From: Bdellovibrionales bacterium RIFOXYC1_FULL_37_79
GTDB lineage: Bacteria; Bdellovibrionota; Bacteriovoracia; Bacteriovoracales; Bacteriovoracaceae
DNA length: 64,000 nucleotides
Assembly: GCA_001770015.1 (NCBI GenBank)
Contig: MEQB01000064.1
Coordinates: 62,001-126,000, forward strand
Direction of reading: 5' to 3'
Both the position numbers and the translations under genes were made by a program. Position 1 is the first letter of the stretch. Each line of letters begins with the position of its first letter. The notes under the pieces are model-generated. The model saw only the letters and a program-made list of their open reading frames with translations. It did not search any database and was not told where the DNA came from. This document shows positions 18,203 through 27,666 of the stretch, one piece after another.

Positions 18203-19156
18203 ATGCAAAAGATTCGAGTTGCGGTGATTGGTTATGGACATCTGGGACGTTTTCACGCTCAAAAGGTGGATGCGTTGGAGGCATCTGAATTGGTGGCGAT
18301 TGTGGATGCTAATATAGACCGGGCAAAGCTGGCACAAGAAGCGCATCCTCATGCCAAAGTGGTTAATAATCTCAAGGATATTATTAATGAGATAGATGCT
18401 GCGATTATTGTCACTCCTACTTCCACTCACTTTGAAATTGCCAAGTATTTGGTGGAACAAAAAAAACATGTGTTTTGTGAGAAACCAATTACCGAGAAAG
18501 AAGTGCAGGCCTTGGAGTTGGTGGCCTTGGTGGAAAAACAGGCGATGGTCTTTCAAGCAGGTCATAGTGAGCGATTTCATGAAATTTTTGAAAGAGTCGA
18601 TGATTTCAAGGATTATTTTTCGGTACCGTCCATCATTCGCCTGGAGCGCATTGCGGCTTTTAAAGGCAGGGCCACCGACGTCGATGTGGTCCAGGATTTG
18701 ATGATTCATGATCTCGATTTGATCAGTTTTTTATTCAGGGAGACCCCGGTAGCTATTGAAGCAAAAGGATTTAAAATCAGAACTAGCAAATGGGATCATG
18801 TTACCGCAATTTTGGATTTTGCCTCTGGTAAAAAGGCCTTTGTTACGGTGGGGAGAAACTTTGTAAAAGAAGTAAGGAGTCTGGAAGTAACCAGTGCAAG
18901 GGGTACTTTTTTTGTGGATCTTATGAAAAATGAAGTATTGGTGGCTTCGAAGGAGGCCAACCAGGTGGATGAATATGTAAAGGTTTTTAGTTATAATAAA
19001 CGAGATCATTTATTGATCGAACAGGATTACTTTTATAAATCAATCGCCAACCGCACGCCACCAATCGTAAGCGCCAAAGATGGGCAAAAAGCTATCAGGC
19101 TCTTGGATTTTGTGATTAAATCGCTGGAGTCTGGCCATAAAGAGAACGTCCGTTAA
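18203..19156 (+). CDS. Gfo/Idh/MocA oxidoreductase, GnnA-like candidate
   Basis: NAD(P)-dependent sugar-nucleotide oxidoreductase. The Rossmann motif VIGYGHLGRFHAQKV is at the N-terminus, EKPITEKE near residue 93 is the family's catalytic-lysine segment, and QDLMIHDLDLI near residue 165 carries the conserved D/H pair. It lies between lpxA and lpxB in the same operon. In Acidithiobacillus ferrooxidans, GnnA of this family sits in the same place and oxidises the 3-position of UDP-GlcNAc before amination by GnnB. No aminotransferase gene is in this window, so the GnnA role is an inference from position and family. Confidence 0.8.
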   Translation: MQKIRVAVIGYGHLGRFHAQKVDALEASELVAIVDANIDRAKLAQEAHPHAKVVNNLKDIINEIDAAIIVTPTSTHFEIAKYLVEQKKHVFCEKPITEKEVQALELVALVEKQAMVFQAGHSERFHEIFERVDDFKDYFSVPSIIRLERIAAFKGRATDVDVVQDLMIHDLDLISFLFRETPVAIEAKGFKIRTSKWDHVTAILDFASGKKAFVTVGRNFVKEVRSLEVTSARGTFFVDLMKNEVLVASKEANQVDEYVKVFSYNKRDHLLIEQDYFYKSIANRTPPIVSAKDGQKAIRLLDFVIKSLESGHKENVR

Positions 19157-19163
19157 TTTATTT

Positions 19164-20315
19164 ATGGAGAATCATAAATATCCATGCCTGCTTATTGCGG
19201 GTGAAAAATCAGGCGAAGACCATGCCCTGAGTTTTATTCCTGGATTAAAGGAAAAGCTTCCTAATTTAAATTTTTTTGGAGTAGGGGGGGATGCGCTTAA
19301 AACCCTAGGGATGGAGTTATTATATCATTTAAAAGATTTTTCCAGTTTTGGTGTCAGTGAGGTTTTGTTTCAAATTCCTTTTTATGTCAAGGCCTATTAT
19401 AAAATTATTCGTGAGGTTAGAAAAAGAAAGTGTCAGGTTGCCATCTTGATTGATTTTCAAACTTTTAATTTAAAACTGGCCACCCAATTAAAAAAAGAGG
19501 GCGTCACAGTACTGTACTATGTGGCTCCTCAAGCCTGGGTGTGGAAATCATATCGCACTAAAATTTTGGAAAAAACGGTGCATACCCTGTTTACTATCAT
19601 ACCTTTTGAAAAAAAATGGTTTGAGGAGAGAGGGGTTAGTAGAGTCAAATCAGTCCCTCATCCGCTTTTGATTAATTATAAAGACCAACTGGATGGATTT
19701 AAATCAACCGCTCTTGCTGCTTTAAAAGATTTTTCCAAGGAGATAAAGATCTTATTACTGCCCGGGAGCAGGAAATTTGAAGTAAGATACATGCTGCCGA
19801 TCTATATTGAGGCGATAAGAGAGCTTAGAAAAATTAGAAATATCAAGTCTTCAATCGCTATATCGCCAAGCGTTCCCTCAAGTTATTATGACAGTTATCT
19901 CGGAGATATTGACAAAATTTATACTAATGAGAATTTACCCGAAGCATTAATGGATGCAGACTTTTCGTTTGCTACCAGCGGGACAGTAACTCTGACCTGC
20001 GCTTTGTTTGAAGTTCCATCGATCGTTTGTTATAAAGGATCTTTTATTAACGAATTGATTTATAATTATTTTATTCGATATGAAGGGTTTGTTTCACTGG
20101 CTAATATTGTTCATAATGCTCTGGTGTACCCTGAGCTTTTACAAAAACAGTGCAACTCTCCTAACATTTTAGCGGCGTTGTTTGGTTGGATTAATAATGT
20201 AAGCGAGTATAATAATGTAAAAGCACGTTTGGGTAAAACCGCAGATTTGCTAAGTGGAGAGCTGCGGGACGTGTCTTTGTATATGGAAGCTATTATTAAA
20301 AATGTTTATGAATAA
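19164..20315 (+). CDS. lpxB: Lipid A disaccharide synthase
   Basis: GT19 glycosyltransferase that joins UDP-diacyl-sugar to lipid X to form the tetraacyl disaccharide. It has the N-terminal AGEKSGEDHA, FFGVGGDALKTLGME, the central PQAWVWKSYR and LLLPGSRKFEVRYMLP, and near the end ATSGTVTLTCALFEVPSIVCYK. At 383 residues it is of normal length. It overlaps the start of lpxK by eight bases. Confidence 0.93.
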   Translation: MENHKYPCLLIAGEKSGEDHALSFIPGLKEKLPNLNFFGVGGDALKTLGMELLYHLKDFSSFGVSEVLFQIPFYVKAYYKIIREVRKRKCQVAILIDFQTFNLKLATQLKKEGVTVLYYVAPQAWVWKSYRTKILEKTVHTLFTIIPFEKKWFEERGVSRVKSVPHPLLINYKDQLDGFKSTALAALKDFSKEIKILLLPGSRKFEVRYMLPIYIEAIRELRKIRNIKSSIAISPSVPSSYYDSYLGDIDKIYTNENLPEALMDADFSFATSGTVTLTCALFEVPSIVCYKGSFINELIYNYFIRYEGFVSLANIVHNALVYPELLQKQCNSPNILAALFGWINNVSEYNNVKARLGKTADLLSGELRDVSLYMEAIIKNVYE

Positions 20316-21375
20316 AATGAAAATATTTTTTAAACTGTTTCTGATTATTCTGATTCCATTGTCTTTTTTGTGGTCGTGGGTTTATCGTCTTCGCCGCTTT
20401 TTATATAATAATGAAATTCTTAAAAAAGCCAGCTTTATGGTTCCCATCATATCAGTTGGGAATATTACTTTTGGTGGAACTGGCAAGACCCCGTTTGTGA
20501 TTTGGCTTTGTGAATACCTCCATCAGTTGGACAAAAAGGTGATGATATTGATGCGTGGTTATAAGGGGGAATTTGAACACGGTAGTGCTCTTTTAAAAGG
20601 AAATCGAAAACTTGGTCATAATCCTGATTTATACGGTGATGAAGCGTTGATGTTGGTGAGAAGACTCAAAGATACCAGTATCATTGTCGGCAAAAAACGC
20701 AGCCAGAATTTGGAATATTATTTTTCCAAAGAAAGTCCCGATGTGGTGGTGCTTGATGATGGTCATCAGCATATCAATCTTGATCGCAGCCTGAATATCG
20801 TGCTTTTTGATGCGTTAATGCCAGTGGAAAAATATAAAGTTGCGCCCTGGGGTTACCTTAGAGAAGGGCTTTACGCACTTCAAGATGCTGATCTGGTTAT
20901 CATCAATAGAAGTGATTTGGTTTCAAGCACGGAACTTAATGAACTGAAAAAAATGATCAAACCACATCTTCGAGCGGATATTCCCGTGGGTGAGATGGGA
21001 TATAAAGTGGATGGTCTTTTTGACATCAATTTTAAACCAACTATTTCATTACATGATATGAAGGATAAAAAGGTGGTTTGTGTGGCCGGGATTGCATCAC
21101 CAGCGTCTTTTTTTATCATGGTGGAGCAACTTGGGTGTCAAATCGTGGATAAAATTGTCTATCCAGACCATTTTGCCTACGCGATGGAAGATGTAGACTA
21201 TATTGTTGAGCGGGCCTTTAAGTTAGATGCATTGGTGATTACCACCGAGAAGGATATTATAAAACTTAAAAGATTGGATAAGACGGAACATTTTCATTAT
21301 CTGGGAGTGGCGGTCTATTTTTTAAGGGGAGAAAATCATATTCTGGATGCTATAAAAAGGGTTTGCAAAAACTAA
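20308..21375 (+). CDS. lpxK: Tetraacyldisaccharide 4'-kinase
   Basis: Phosphorylates the 4' position of the lipid A disaccharide at the inner membrane. An N-terminal membrane helix (~6-24) is followed by the P-loop SVGNITFGGTGKTPFVIWL, RGYKG, DVVVLDDGHQH and LREG. I place the start at ATG 20308 (overlapping lpxB) or 20317; the longer frame from 20254 lies inside lpxB and looks unnatural. Presence of LpxK implies a phosphorylated intermediate. Confidence 0.92.
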   Translation: MNKMKIFFKLFLIILIPLSFLWSWVYRLRRFLYNNEILKKASFMVPIISVGNITFGGTGKTPFVIWLCEYLHQLDKKVMILMRGYKGEFEHGSALLKGNRKLGHNPDLYGDEALMLVRRLKDTSIIVGKKRSQNLEYYFSKESPDVVVLDDGHQHINLDRSLNIVLFDALMPVEKYKVAPWGYLREGLYALQDADLVIINRSDLVSSTELNELKKMIKPHLRADIPVGEMGYKVDGLFDINFKPTISLHDMKDKKVVCVAGIASPASFFIMVEQLGCQIVDKIVYPDHFAYAMEDVDYIVERAFKLDALVITTEKDIIKLKRLDKTEHFHYLGVAVYFLRGENHILDAIKRVCKN

Positions 21376-21384
21376 GGAGCAAGG

Positions 21385-22497
21385 GTGTTTAGAAATTTTT
21401 TTATTGTTTTCATTGAAATATTCTGGCTGACTGGTTGTGCATCCAATTTGTCCACTTCCAAAGAGGAAGATTTGGTGACGAAATTTGATCTGGGTAACGA
21501 ACAGATGGCGAAGTTCAAGACCGTCCAAAATATGGGATCTGAGCCTGAGCAAAATGCACCGGTAGAAGCCAATGAAAAGATTAATCCAGATAAAAATAAA
21601 GTGAGTGAAGTGCAAGATCAGAAAGCCACCGGTCAAAATGTTGAAATGCAGGCCAGTGATCAACCAGAGTCTGATGAGGAAGTGATTGAGGAAACCCCGG
21701 AGAAAATTGATATGCCCGCAGGATACCCTGAGGCATATGTTGCGTACGATGCTAGATTCAAGGAAATGTGGAGTTTGTTTAAACCGGTTTTTTTTGTTGG
21801 GGAAGAGTTTACCATGAGTATCAAATATCTGGGCTTAAATGCCGGTACTGCCTACATTACCACCATGGAACCAGTGCTTATGGGGGATAAAAAAGTCTGG
21901 CATATCAAAGCCAAGTTAAAATCAGCAGATTATTATAAATATATTTATCAACTGGATGATACCATTGAATCGTATATCTCAACGGAAAGTTTTTTGCCCC
22001 TTAAATATCAGTTGATTCAAAGAGAGTCGGCCCAAGAAATTGATGATCTTCAGCTTTTTGATGCGGAAAAATTAAAAACTTTTTTCTGGTATCGGAGGCT
22101 CAAAAGGGGGATTTTAAACAAGCAAGAGCAGTCCAACCATATGCCCAAATATATCCAGGATTCCTTTTCGGCGTTGTACTTTGCCCGGGGGTTGCCTTTG
22201 GTAAAAGGAGTAGTTTATGAATATCCGGTGGTTACCCGGGCGAAAATCTGGATTATCAAATTGGAAGTGGTGGCGAGAGAGGAATTAACATTTAAAAAAT
22301 CAAAAATTATGGCCTTAAAACTTAAGGCGGAAACGAGATTTCCAGGAATCTTAAAGAAAAAAGGTGATATTAATTTTTGGATTTCTGATGATGAGAAGAG
22401 GCTTTTTTTGAAATTTAATGCGAAGGTGAAAATTGGATCAATCAGCGGAGATTTGCTAGATTATAGGGGTCCAGGAGAAAAAGGTTTGAAACACTAG
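21385..22497 (+). CDS. DUF3108 domain lipoprotein
   Basis: Envelope protein of unknown function. The N-terminal signal ends in the lipobox WLTGC (Cys 18). Residues ~20-110 are a low-complexity linker rich in Glu, Gln, Asn and Asp. Residues ~125-370 match DUF3108: FFVGEEFTMSIKYLGLNAGTAYI, YQLDDTIESYIS, and a late FWISDDEKRLFLKFNAKVKIG. The start is GTG 21385 with AAGGAG upstream. It closes the lipid A operon, nine bases after lpxK, which suggests an outer-membrane role. Confidence 0.75.
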   Translation: MFRNFFIVFIEIFWLTGCASNLSTSKEEDLVTKFDLGNEQMAKFKTVQNMGSEPEQNAPVEANEKINPDKNKVSEVQDQKATGQNVEMQASDQPESDEEVIEETPEKIDMPAGYPEAYVAYDARFKEMWSLFKPVFFVGEEFTMSIKYLGLNAGTAYITTMEPVLMGDKKVWHIKAKLKSADYYKYIYQLDDTIESYISTESFLPLKYQLIQRESAQEIDDLQLFDAEKLKTFFWYRRLKRGILNKQEQSNHMPKYIQDSFSALYFARGLPLVKGVVYEYPVVTRAKIWIIKLEVVAREELTFKKSKIMALKLKAETRFPGILKKKGDINFWISDDEKRLFLKFNAKVKIGSISGDLLDYRGPGEKGLKH

Positions 22498-22560
22498 GGA
22501 ATATCTTATACCATTTTTTGGTGTAGCCGAAATGGTCTTGAAATAAGAGAGGGAGCATGT

Positions 22561-24195
22561 ATGAAAATTGATCATAGGGATATGATGGTCTTGGGTGATG
22601 AGGCCGTAAGCTATGGCGCAATTGATTCTGGACTTAAAGCAGCTTATGCTTACCCAGGTACTCCTTCTACGGAGATTGTAGAGGGGATTCAGGCTATTTT
22701 TAAGGGTAACGAACAGGGACGGATTGCTAGTTGGGTGGCAAACGAAAAAGTATCCTATGAAATGGCTTTGGGTAATAGTTATGTAGGCTTTAGATCATTG
22801 GTTACCATGAAACATGTTGGACTTAATGTGGCGATGGATCCTTTTATGAATTCAGCTTTAACGGGAATCCAGGGTGGACTAGTCTTGGTAGTGGCCGATG
22901 ATCCTGGAATGCATTCAAGCCAAAATGAACAGGATTCAAGATATTTGGTGGATTTTGCCCACCTGCCTTGTTTGGAACCATCCACTACTCAAGAAGCATA
23001 TGATTATACCTGCCATGCATTTGAATTATCAGAAGCCCTGGGGGTTCCCGTAGTGGTTCGCTTGGTGACCCGGTTGGCTCATTCCAGAGGAATGATAAAA
23101 CGAAAAGAAGAAATGACACCCGTGGAAAGTCTTGGTGTTCCTAAAGCTGAATGTAAAAATGATTGGGTGTTGGTCCCTTCAATTGCGAGAAAGCGTTATC
23201 GTAAGCTTCGTGAAAAACTTAAAAAGATGCTGACTGTTTCCAATGCCTATAATAAAACTTCGCTGTCAGGACATAAGCGAGGAGTGGTTTTAAGTGGAAT
23301 GGGGCGAGCCTATTTTAATCAATTGTGCCGAGAAAATCCCAATTTGAAAGAATATAATATGCTCAACGTATGCGCCTATCCTCTTTCGCTTACCAATTTG
23401 CGAAAATTTATTCAAAGCAGTGAGGAGATTTTTGTTTTTGAGGAAAATTATCCTTACCTGGAAGACAAAGTTAGGGATATGGGGCAAGGGAAAATTGTTT
23501 ACGGAAGAAGAGATAACTCGATTCCGATGGATGGCGAATTAACTCCGCTGCTCATTAAAAATTGCCTTGGTATTGAACTGGGAGAGTCGAAAAAAATTCC
23601 CGAGTTTGAGGTTCCAGCTAGGCCACCTAAACTATGTTCAGGTTGTGGTCATGTTGATACGTTTAAGGCCTTGAAAGAGGCTTTGGCCAACCTTGGAATA
23701 AAAGATCCGCGAATTTTTGGAGATATTGGCTGTTACACTCTGGGAGTGATGCCTCCGTTTGATATGATCAGCACTTGTGTGGAAATGGGGGCTTCGGTAG
23801 GTATGGCACTGGGAGCTGCTCAAGCAGGTTATGAGCCGGCAGTGGGTGTAATAGGCGACTCAACTTTTGTTCATTCAGGACTGCCTACTTTTGTATCATT
23901 TGCCAAGAGTAACGTGAATGTTAATCTGGTGATCATGGATAACCGGATAACTGGAATGACCGGACAACAACCGACCATAGTTACCGACGTATTTGAGAAG
24001 ATGGCCGAAAGTTTTGGGCTTTCTCCAGATCAAATTCATATTTTAATTCCGCTGCCCAAACACCACGAAGAAAATGTTAAATATCTAGAAAAGGTCTTAT
24101 CACAAAAGCGACCGGATTTGATTATTTTCAGAAGAGAATGCATACAAGCTTTGCGTAAAGGTCTTTATAAGGAAATTGATAAACAAAAAGAATAG
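22561..24195 (+). CDS. iorA: Indolepyruvate:ferredoxin oxidoreductase alpha subunit, lacking the ferredoxin domain
   Basis: Oxidatively decarboxylates aryl 2-oxoacids (from Trp, Phe, Tyr) to aryl-acetyl-CoA using thiamine diphosphate. The N-terminal pyrimidine-binding domain has YPGTPSTEIVEGI. The TPP domain has RPPKLCSGCGHVDTFKAL, DIGCYTLG and GDSTFVHSG. Family members usually end with two CxxCxxC [4Fe-4S] motifs, but this protein stops at residue 544 without them. The electron route is therefore different or uses an unlinked partner. It is followed by iorB and an ADP-forming acyl-CoA synthetase. Confidence 0.87.
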   Translation: MKIDHRDMMVLGDEAVSYGAIDSGLKAAYAYPGTPSTEIVEGIQAIFKGNEQGRIASWVANEKVSYEMALGNSYVGFRSLVTMKHVGLNVAMDPFMNSALTGIQGGLVLVVADDPGMHSSQNEQDSRYLVDFAHLPCLEPSTTQEAYDYTCHAFELSEALGVPVVVRLVTRLAHSRGMIKRKEEMTPVESLGVPKAECKNDWVLVPSIARKRYRKLREKLKKMLTVSNAYNKTSLSGHKRGVVLSGMGRAYFNQLCRENPNLKEYNMLNVCAYPLSLTNLRKFIQSSEEIFVFEENYPYLEDKVRDMGQGKIVYGRRDNSIPMDGELTPLLIKNCLGIELGESKKIPEFEVPARPPKLCSGCGHVDTFKALKEALANLGIKDPRIFGDIGCYTLGVMPPFDMISTCVEMGASVGMALGAAQAGYEPAVGVIGDSTFVHSGLPTFVSFAKSNVNVNLVIMDNRITGMTGQQPTIVTDVFEKMAESFGLSPDQIHILIPLPKHHEENVKYLEKVLSQKRPDLIIFRRECIQALRKGLYKEIDKQKE

Positions 24196-24213
24196 TCCTT
24201 AAGGAGCGATCCC

Positions 24214-24804
24214 ATGGTAGATTTTAATAAACCCAAAAGTGTAATCATTGCAGGTGTTGGCGGGCAAGGTGCCATTACGGTGGCCCAGTTGGTACTTTCT
24301 GCAGCCTGGAAGTCGGGGTATTACGTTTTACAATCTGAAGTACATGGCATGAGTCAGCGTGGTGGAGAAGTGAATGCCCAAATTATTTTTGATAAGGTTC
24401 CGGTCACCAGCCCGGTGGTCACTCAAGGAGAAGCGGATCTTCTCATTGGCATTGAGCCTTTAGAGACTCTCAGATATCTTTCCCAGATGTCCAAGGACGC
24501 TAACATTATTGCCTCGTCTGAGCCGGTTATTAACATGGATAATTATCCCAAGATTGAAATTATTCTTGAAAAAATTAAGTCGGTGGAAGGAGCAGTGTTG
24601 ATTGATACACTTAAAGCTGCCAAGGAATTAAATAATAAACATGCTGGAAATATTTGCATATTAGGCGCTGCCAGCAAGTTTCTGCCGATTGATAATGAGG
24701 TTTGGGAAGCGGTTATTCGTGAGCGATTTGAATCCAAAGGTGAGGAAGTCGTGATGAGTAATATTAAAGCGTTTCAATATGGGAAAAAATTTACGGAGGC
24801 TTAA
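24214..24804 (+). CDS. iorB: Indolepyruvate:ferredoxin oxidoreductase beta subunit
   Basis: Gamma-type subunit that partners IorA. It has the N-terminal IAGVGGQGAITVAQLVLSAAW (nucleotide-like glycine loop of the family), then SEVHGMSQRGGEVNAQI, and the 196-residue length is usual. AAGGAG lies upstream of ATG 24214. It sits 18 bases after iorA and three bases before the synthetase gene, in one operon. Confidence 0.9.
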   Translation: MVDFNKPKSVIIAGVGGQGAITVAQLVLSAAWKSGYYVLQSEVHGMSQRGGEVNAQIIFDKVPVTSPVVTQGEADLLIGIEPLETLRYLSQMSKDANIIASSEPVINMDNYPKIEIILEKIKSVEGAVLIDTLKAAKELNNKHAGNICILGAASKFLPIDNEVWEAVIRERFESKGEEVVMSNIKAFQYGKKFTEA

Positions 24805-24807
24805 AGC

Positions 24808-26973
24808 TTGTCTAAAAATGCCATCTTTATCAAAGAGCATGAGGTTTATTCTTATTTTAAAGAGGCAGGGATTAATGTTCCACGGCATCTGCTGGTGCAT
24901 GATCATCTTGAAGACACCAAAGGTGAATTTTTTAAAAATCAAGAAGAAGTGGTCATAAAAGGGATTGCCAGCGATCTTTGGCATAAATCAGACGAAGGTG
25001 CTTTGTTTTTTGAAAAATTTGATCAGTCAATTGTGAATAATATTATAAAAAGGGCCGGGGAAAATTTAAGAAAAAAATATCCGGATATTTCATTTCTCGT
25101 GTGTGAGAAAATTAAGATGGCGCAAGCAAAGGGCATGCCCACGGAAGCTTTTTTAAGTTTTAAAAAAGATAATTTGCTAGGCATGATCATTAATTTTGGC
25201 ATAGGTGGGCTTTATGCAGAGCTATGGTCTGAAAATATAACTGATAAAATCAAACAATGGTCATTAAACTTGACCAACCCATTAGAAGCTTTTGAAGATT
25301 TCAAAAAACATTTAATTGGTAAAATCTGGCTGGGAAATATCAGACAGGGAAAGGCATTGACCAACGAAAAAATCATGCAAGATTTTTTTAAAGCGGTTTG
25401 GGACATTGGTTACAGATTAGAAAAAGAGGGCGTGGATTTGCTGGAAGTCAATCCAGTGGTGCTAGACGAATTGGGTGATCCGGTAATTCTAGATGGGGTA
25501 GGCCAAAAAATGTTTAACCAGTCGTTGCCTTGTTTCAGAGCACATGATGCAAATAAATTATTAAATCCGCAAAAAATTGCTATTGCCGGTGTGTCTGAAA
25601 AGGCCAATTCATTTGGTAGAAAAATTTTAGAAAATTTGCTGACTTCAAAAATAAGTAGCGAAAATTTAAAAATTATCAAACCCGCTACCGAAGAGTTTCT
25701 TGGAGTAAAATGTTTTTCTGACATAACCACTTTAAAAAAAGATCCGGTGGATGTACTGATTTTGGCCCTACCTGCTGCTAAAACGGTGGATACTTTAACG
25801 GCGTTAATTGAACAAGGCGCTGGTGCTGATTTTGTTTATATTGTAGCGGGGGGGATCGGGGATGGTGCTGACAAGGAAAAATACGCAGACAAAATTAAAA
25901 ATACTCTTGAAGTCAAGCGCAAAACAGGTGCCTGGACTCCAGGGATTATTGGGCCTAATAGTTTGGGTATCATTCTAGGTCCACTCCAGGTTAATACTTT
26001 GTTTATATCACCTCAAAGATTACCAATTACTTTTCATGAAAAGGGTAATACCGCTTTGGTTAGTCAAAGCGGGGCATTTTTAATCACCAGGTTATCAAGT
26101 GAACCTAATTTGCCGGTGAAATATGGGTTTGCCATTGGCAGTCAGCTGGATATTAAAGCCTCGCAAATGTTGGCGTTAATCAGTAAAGATGATGATATCA
26201 AAATATTTGGATTTTATTTTGAAGGTTTTGAAGCATCGGATGCCCTGGCATTTTCCCGGGTGGCCAAAAGATTGATTGAACAGGGAAAACATGTCGTTTT
26301 ATACAAAGGTGGACGAAGCCTAAGCGGAATGAAAGCAGCCTCAGGGCATACTGGGGCGATGGCGTCAGACTACGAATTATTACATAAAACATTTTCCCGT
26401 TGCGGAATTATTTGGGCGGATACCTTGGGAGAGTTTTCTGGTTTTTTAAGTTTGCTTGGTGCTTATCCCGATTTAAAAAAGGCCCAGTCTGTAATTACCA
26501 TCACCAATGCCGGGTTTGAGGCAGTGGTCTGTGCAGACTATTTAGGTGAAGTGGTAAACAAGCATGCTAATAAAGTTTTAACCAGTATAAGTAATGCCCA
26601 AGGGTTTGAAAAGTTATTGGCAGACAGCGGTTTATCTGGCCTGGTGTCCATATCCAATCCGCTTGATCTTACACCTATGGCAGGTGAAGAAGTCTTTTTG
26701 AGGTCAGTTGAATTATTGTCTTTGGAAAAAGATGTGATCATACTTTCAATTGTTCCTTTTACCGAAAAGCTGAACGCTCTTGATTGCTCATCGACTAGCG
26801 AATTTGTTTCCTTACTGGCAAGGATTCGATTCGCTAGCGGAAAAAAATTAATCGTGGTGGTGGATGCCGGTGAATTATATGAAGGTTACCGGCAAGCTTT
26901 TGAAAAACAAAAGTTTCCAGTATTTTGTTCCATCGAAAAACCTATGATAATATTGAAAAAACTTTTTGTTTAG
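24808..26973 (+). CDS. ADP-forming acyl-CoA synthetase, permuted domain order
   Basis: Converts acyl-CoA, ADP and phosphate to the free acid, ATP and CoA; beside IorAB the likely substrate is an aryl-acetyl-CoA. The order is ATP-grasp (1-235; KGIASDLWHKSDEGAL, LLEVNPVVLDELGDPVILD), CoA-binding Rossmann domain (~250-375; IAIAGVSEKANSFG), then the succinyl-CoA-ligase-like domain with the phosphohistidine loop AASGHTGAMASDYE near residue 515. Most fused bacterial members run alpha then beta. Start TTG 24808 with GGAGG upstream. Confidence 0.85.
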   Translation: MSKNAIFIKEHEVYSYFKEAGINVPRHLLVHDHLEDTKGEFFKNQEEVVIKGIASDLWHKSDEGALFFEKFDQSIVNNIIKRAGENLRKKYPDISFLVCEKIKMAQAKGMPTEAFLSFKKDNLLGMIINFGIGGLYAELWSENITDKIKQWSLNLTNPLEAFEDFKKHLIGKIWLGNIRQGKALTNEKIMQDFFKAVWDIGYRLEKEGVDLLEVNPVVLDELGDPVILDGVGQKMFNQSLPCFRAHDANKLLNPQKIAIAGVSEKANSFGRKILENLLTSKISSENLKIIKPATEEFLGVKCFSDITTLKKDPVDVLILALPAAKTVDTLTALIEQGAGADFVYIVAGGIGDGADKEKYADKIKNTLEVKRKTGAWTPGIIGPNSLGIILGPLQVNTLFISPQRLPITFHEKGNTALVSQSGAFLITRLSSEPNLPVKYGFAIGSQLDIKASQMLALISKDDDIKIFGFYFEGFEASDALAFSRVAKRLIEQGKHVVLYKGGRSLSGMKAASGHTGAMASDYELLHKTFSRCGIIWADTLGEFSGFLSLLGAYPDLKKAQSVITITNAGFEAVVCADYLGEVVNKHANKVLTSISNAQGFEKLLADSGLSGLVSISNPLDLTPMAGEEVFLRSVELLSLEKDVIILSIVPFTEKLNALDCSSTSEFVSLLARIRFASGKKLIVVVDAGELYEGYRQAFEKQKFPVFCSIEKPMIILKKLFV

Positions 26974-26982
26974 GAGGAAGAC

Positions 26983-27666
26983 TTGGATTCAAAAAAGCAG
27001 ACCATCCGAGATGATTATCAAATTATTAGTATTTTGGAAGCTGCTAAAAGTTCAAGATCGAATCTGTGGCTTTGGCAGCTTGATAAAAAAAATGAGCGGA
27101 TCGTGCATTTTGGTCGGATCAGATCTTTGGATCAATTTAAAAAAATTGGTATTATTGTTCCAGTATTTCCAGTGGAGAACGATGAATTTCATTTTAATTT
27201 TTCCCTGGAACAGGAGATTTACCTCTATTTTAAGGAAAAGAATGTGGTGGGAAAATTTGCTCCCAGACAAAGAGCCGCTGAAGGAGGGTTTTCATTTCAT
27301 TTTCCCCCAACCCTCAATCAACTTATTGGGGATGAAATAACTCTTTTTGAACAAGAGCATGAGGAAAAATTTATTCATTTAAGAGCATCTCCTAGAAAAA
27401 AGGCTCAAGGTTTAAATATGGCCACCATAACTAATCTTTCCCGGGGAGAGTTCAAAGTTGATACCTATTTTTTATATGATTTGTCACAAGGCGGGATGGC
27501 CTTTTGGTGTGTGGACCCGGGGATGTTTGTTAAAGGAGATGAAATTTCAATTTCTAAAATGAACGATAAGGTTTTGGATAATGAGATTCTCGGAGAGGTG
27601 GTGGCGGTCAGAACCGTGAAAGAAGAAGGCAATCGTCTTAAAATCAGCGTTAAGTTTAAAACTTAA
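26983..27666 (+). CDS. PilZ domain protein
   Basis: Probable cyclic-di-GMP effector. The C-terminal ~110 residues are PilZ: RASPR (RxxxR) near residue 129 and YDLSQGGMAF (D/NxSxxG) near residue 166. The N-terminal ~120 residues form an unrecognised domain, perhaps a degenerate YcgR-N-like fold. Start TTG 26983, preceded by AGGAGG. It follows the acyl-CoA synthetase by nine bases, perhaps by read-through only. Partner unknown. Confidence 0.75.
   Translation: MDSKKQTIRDDYQIISILEAAKSSRSNLWLWQLDKKNERIVHFGRIRSLDQFKKIGIIVPVFPVENDEFHFNFSLEQEIYLYFKEKNVVGKFAPRQRAAEGGFSFHFPPTLNQLIGDEITLFEQEHEEKFIHLRASPRKKAQGLNMATITNLSRGEFKVDTYFLYDLSQGGMAFWCVDPGMFVKGDEISISKMNDKVLDNEILGEVVAVRTVKEEGNRLKISVKFKT

Noticed and set aside
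22150-22560. Possible hairpin ACCATTT...AAATGGT before iorA as a terminator
   Set aside because: Stem is short and AT-rich, and no T-run follows.
24150-24215. Frameshift that would restore a ferredoxin domain to iorA
   Set aside because: The gap to iorB is only 18 bases and no CxxCxxC is coded in any frame there.
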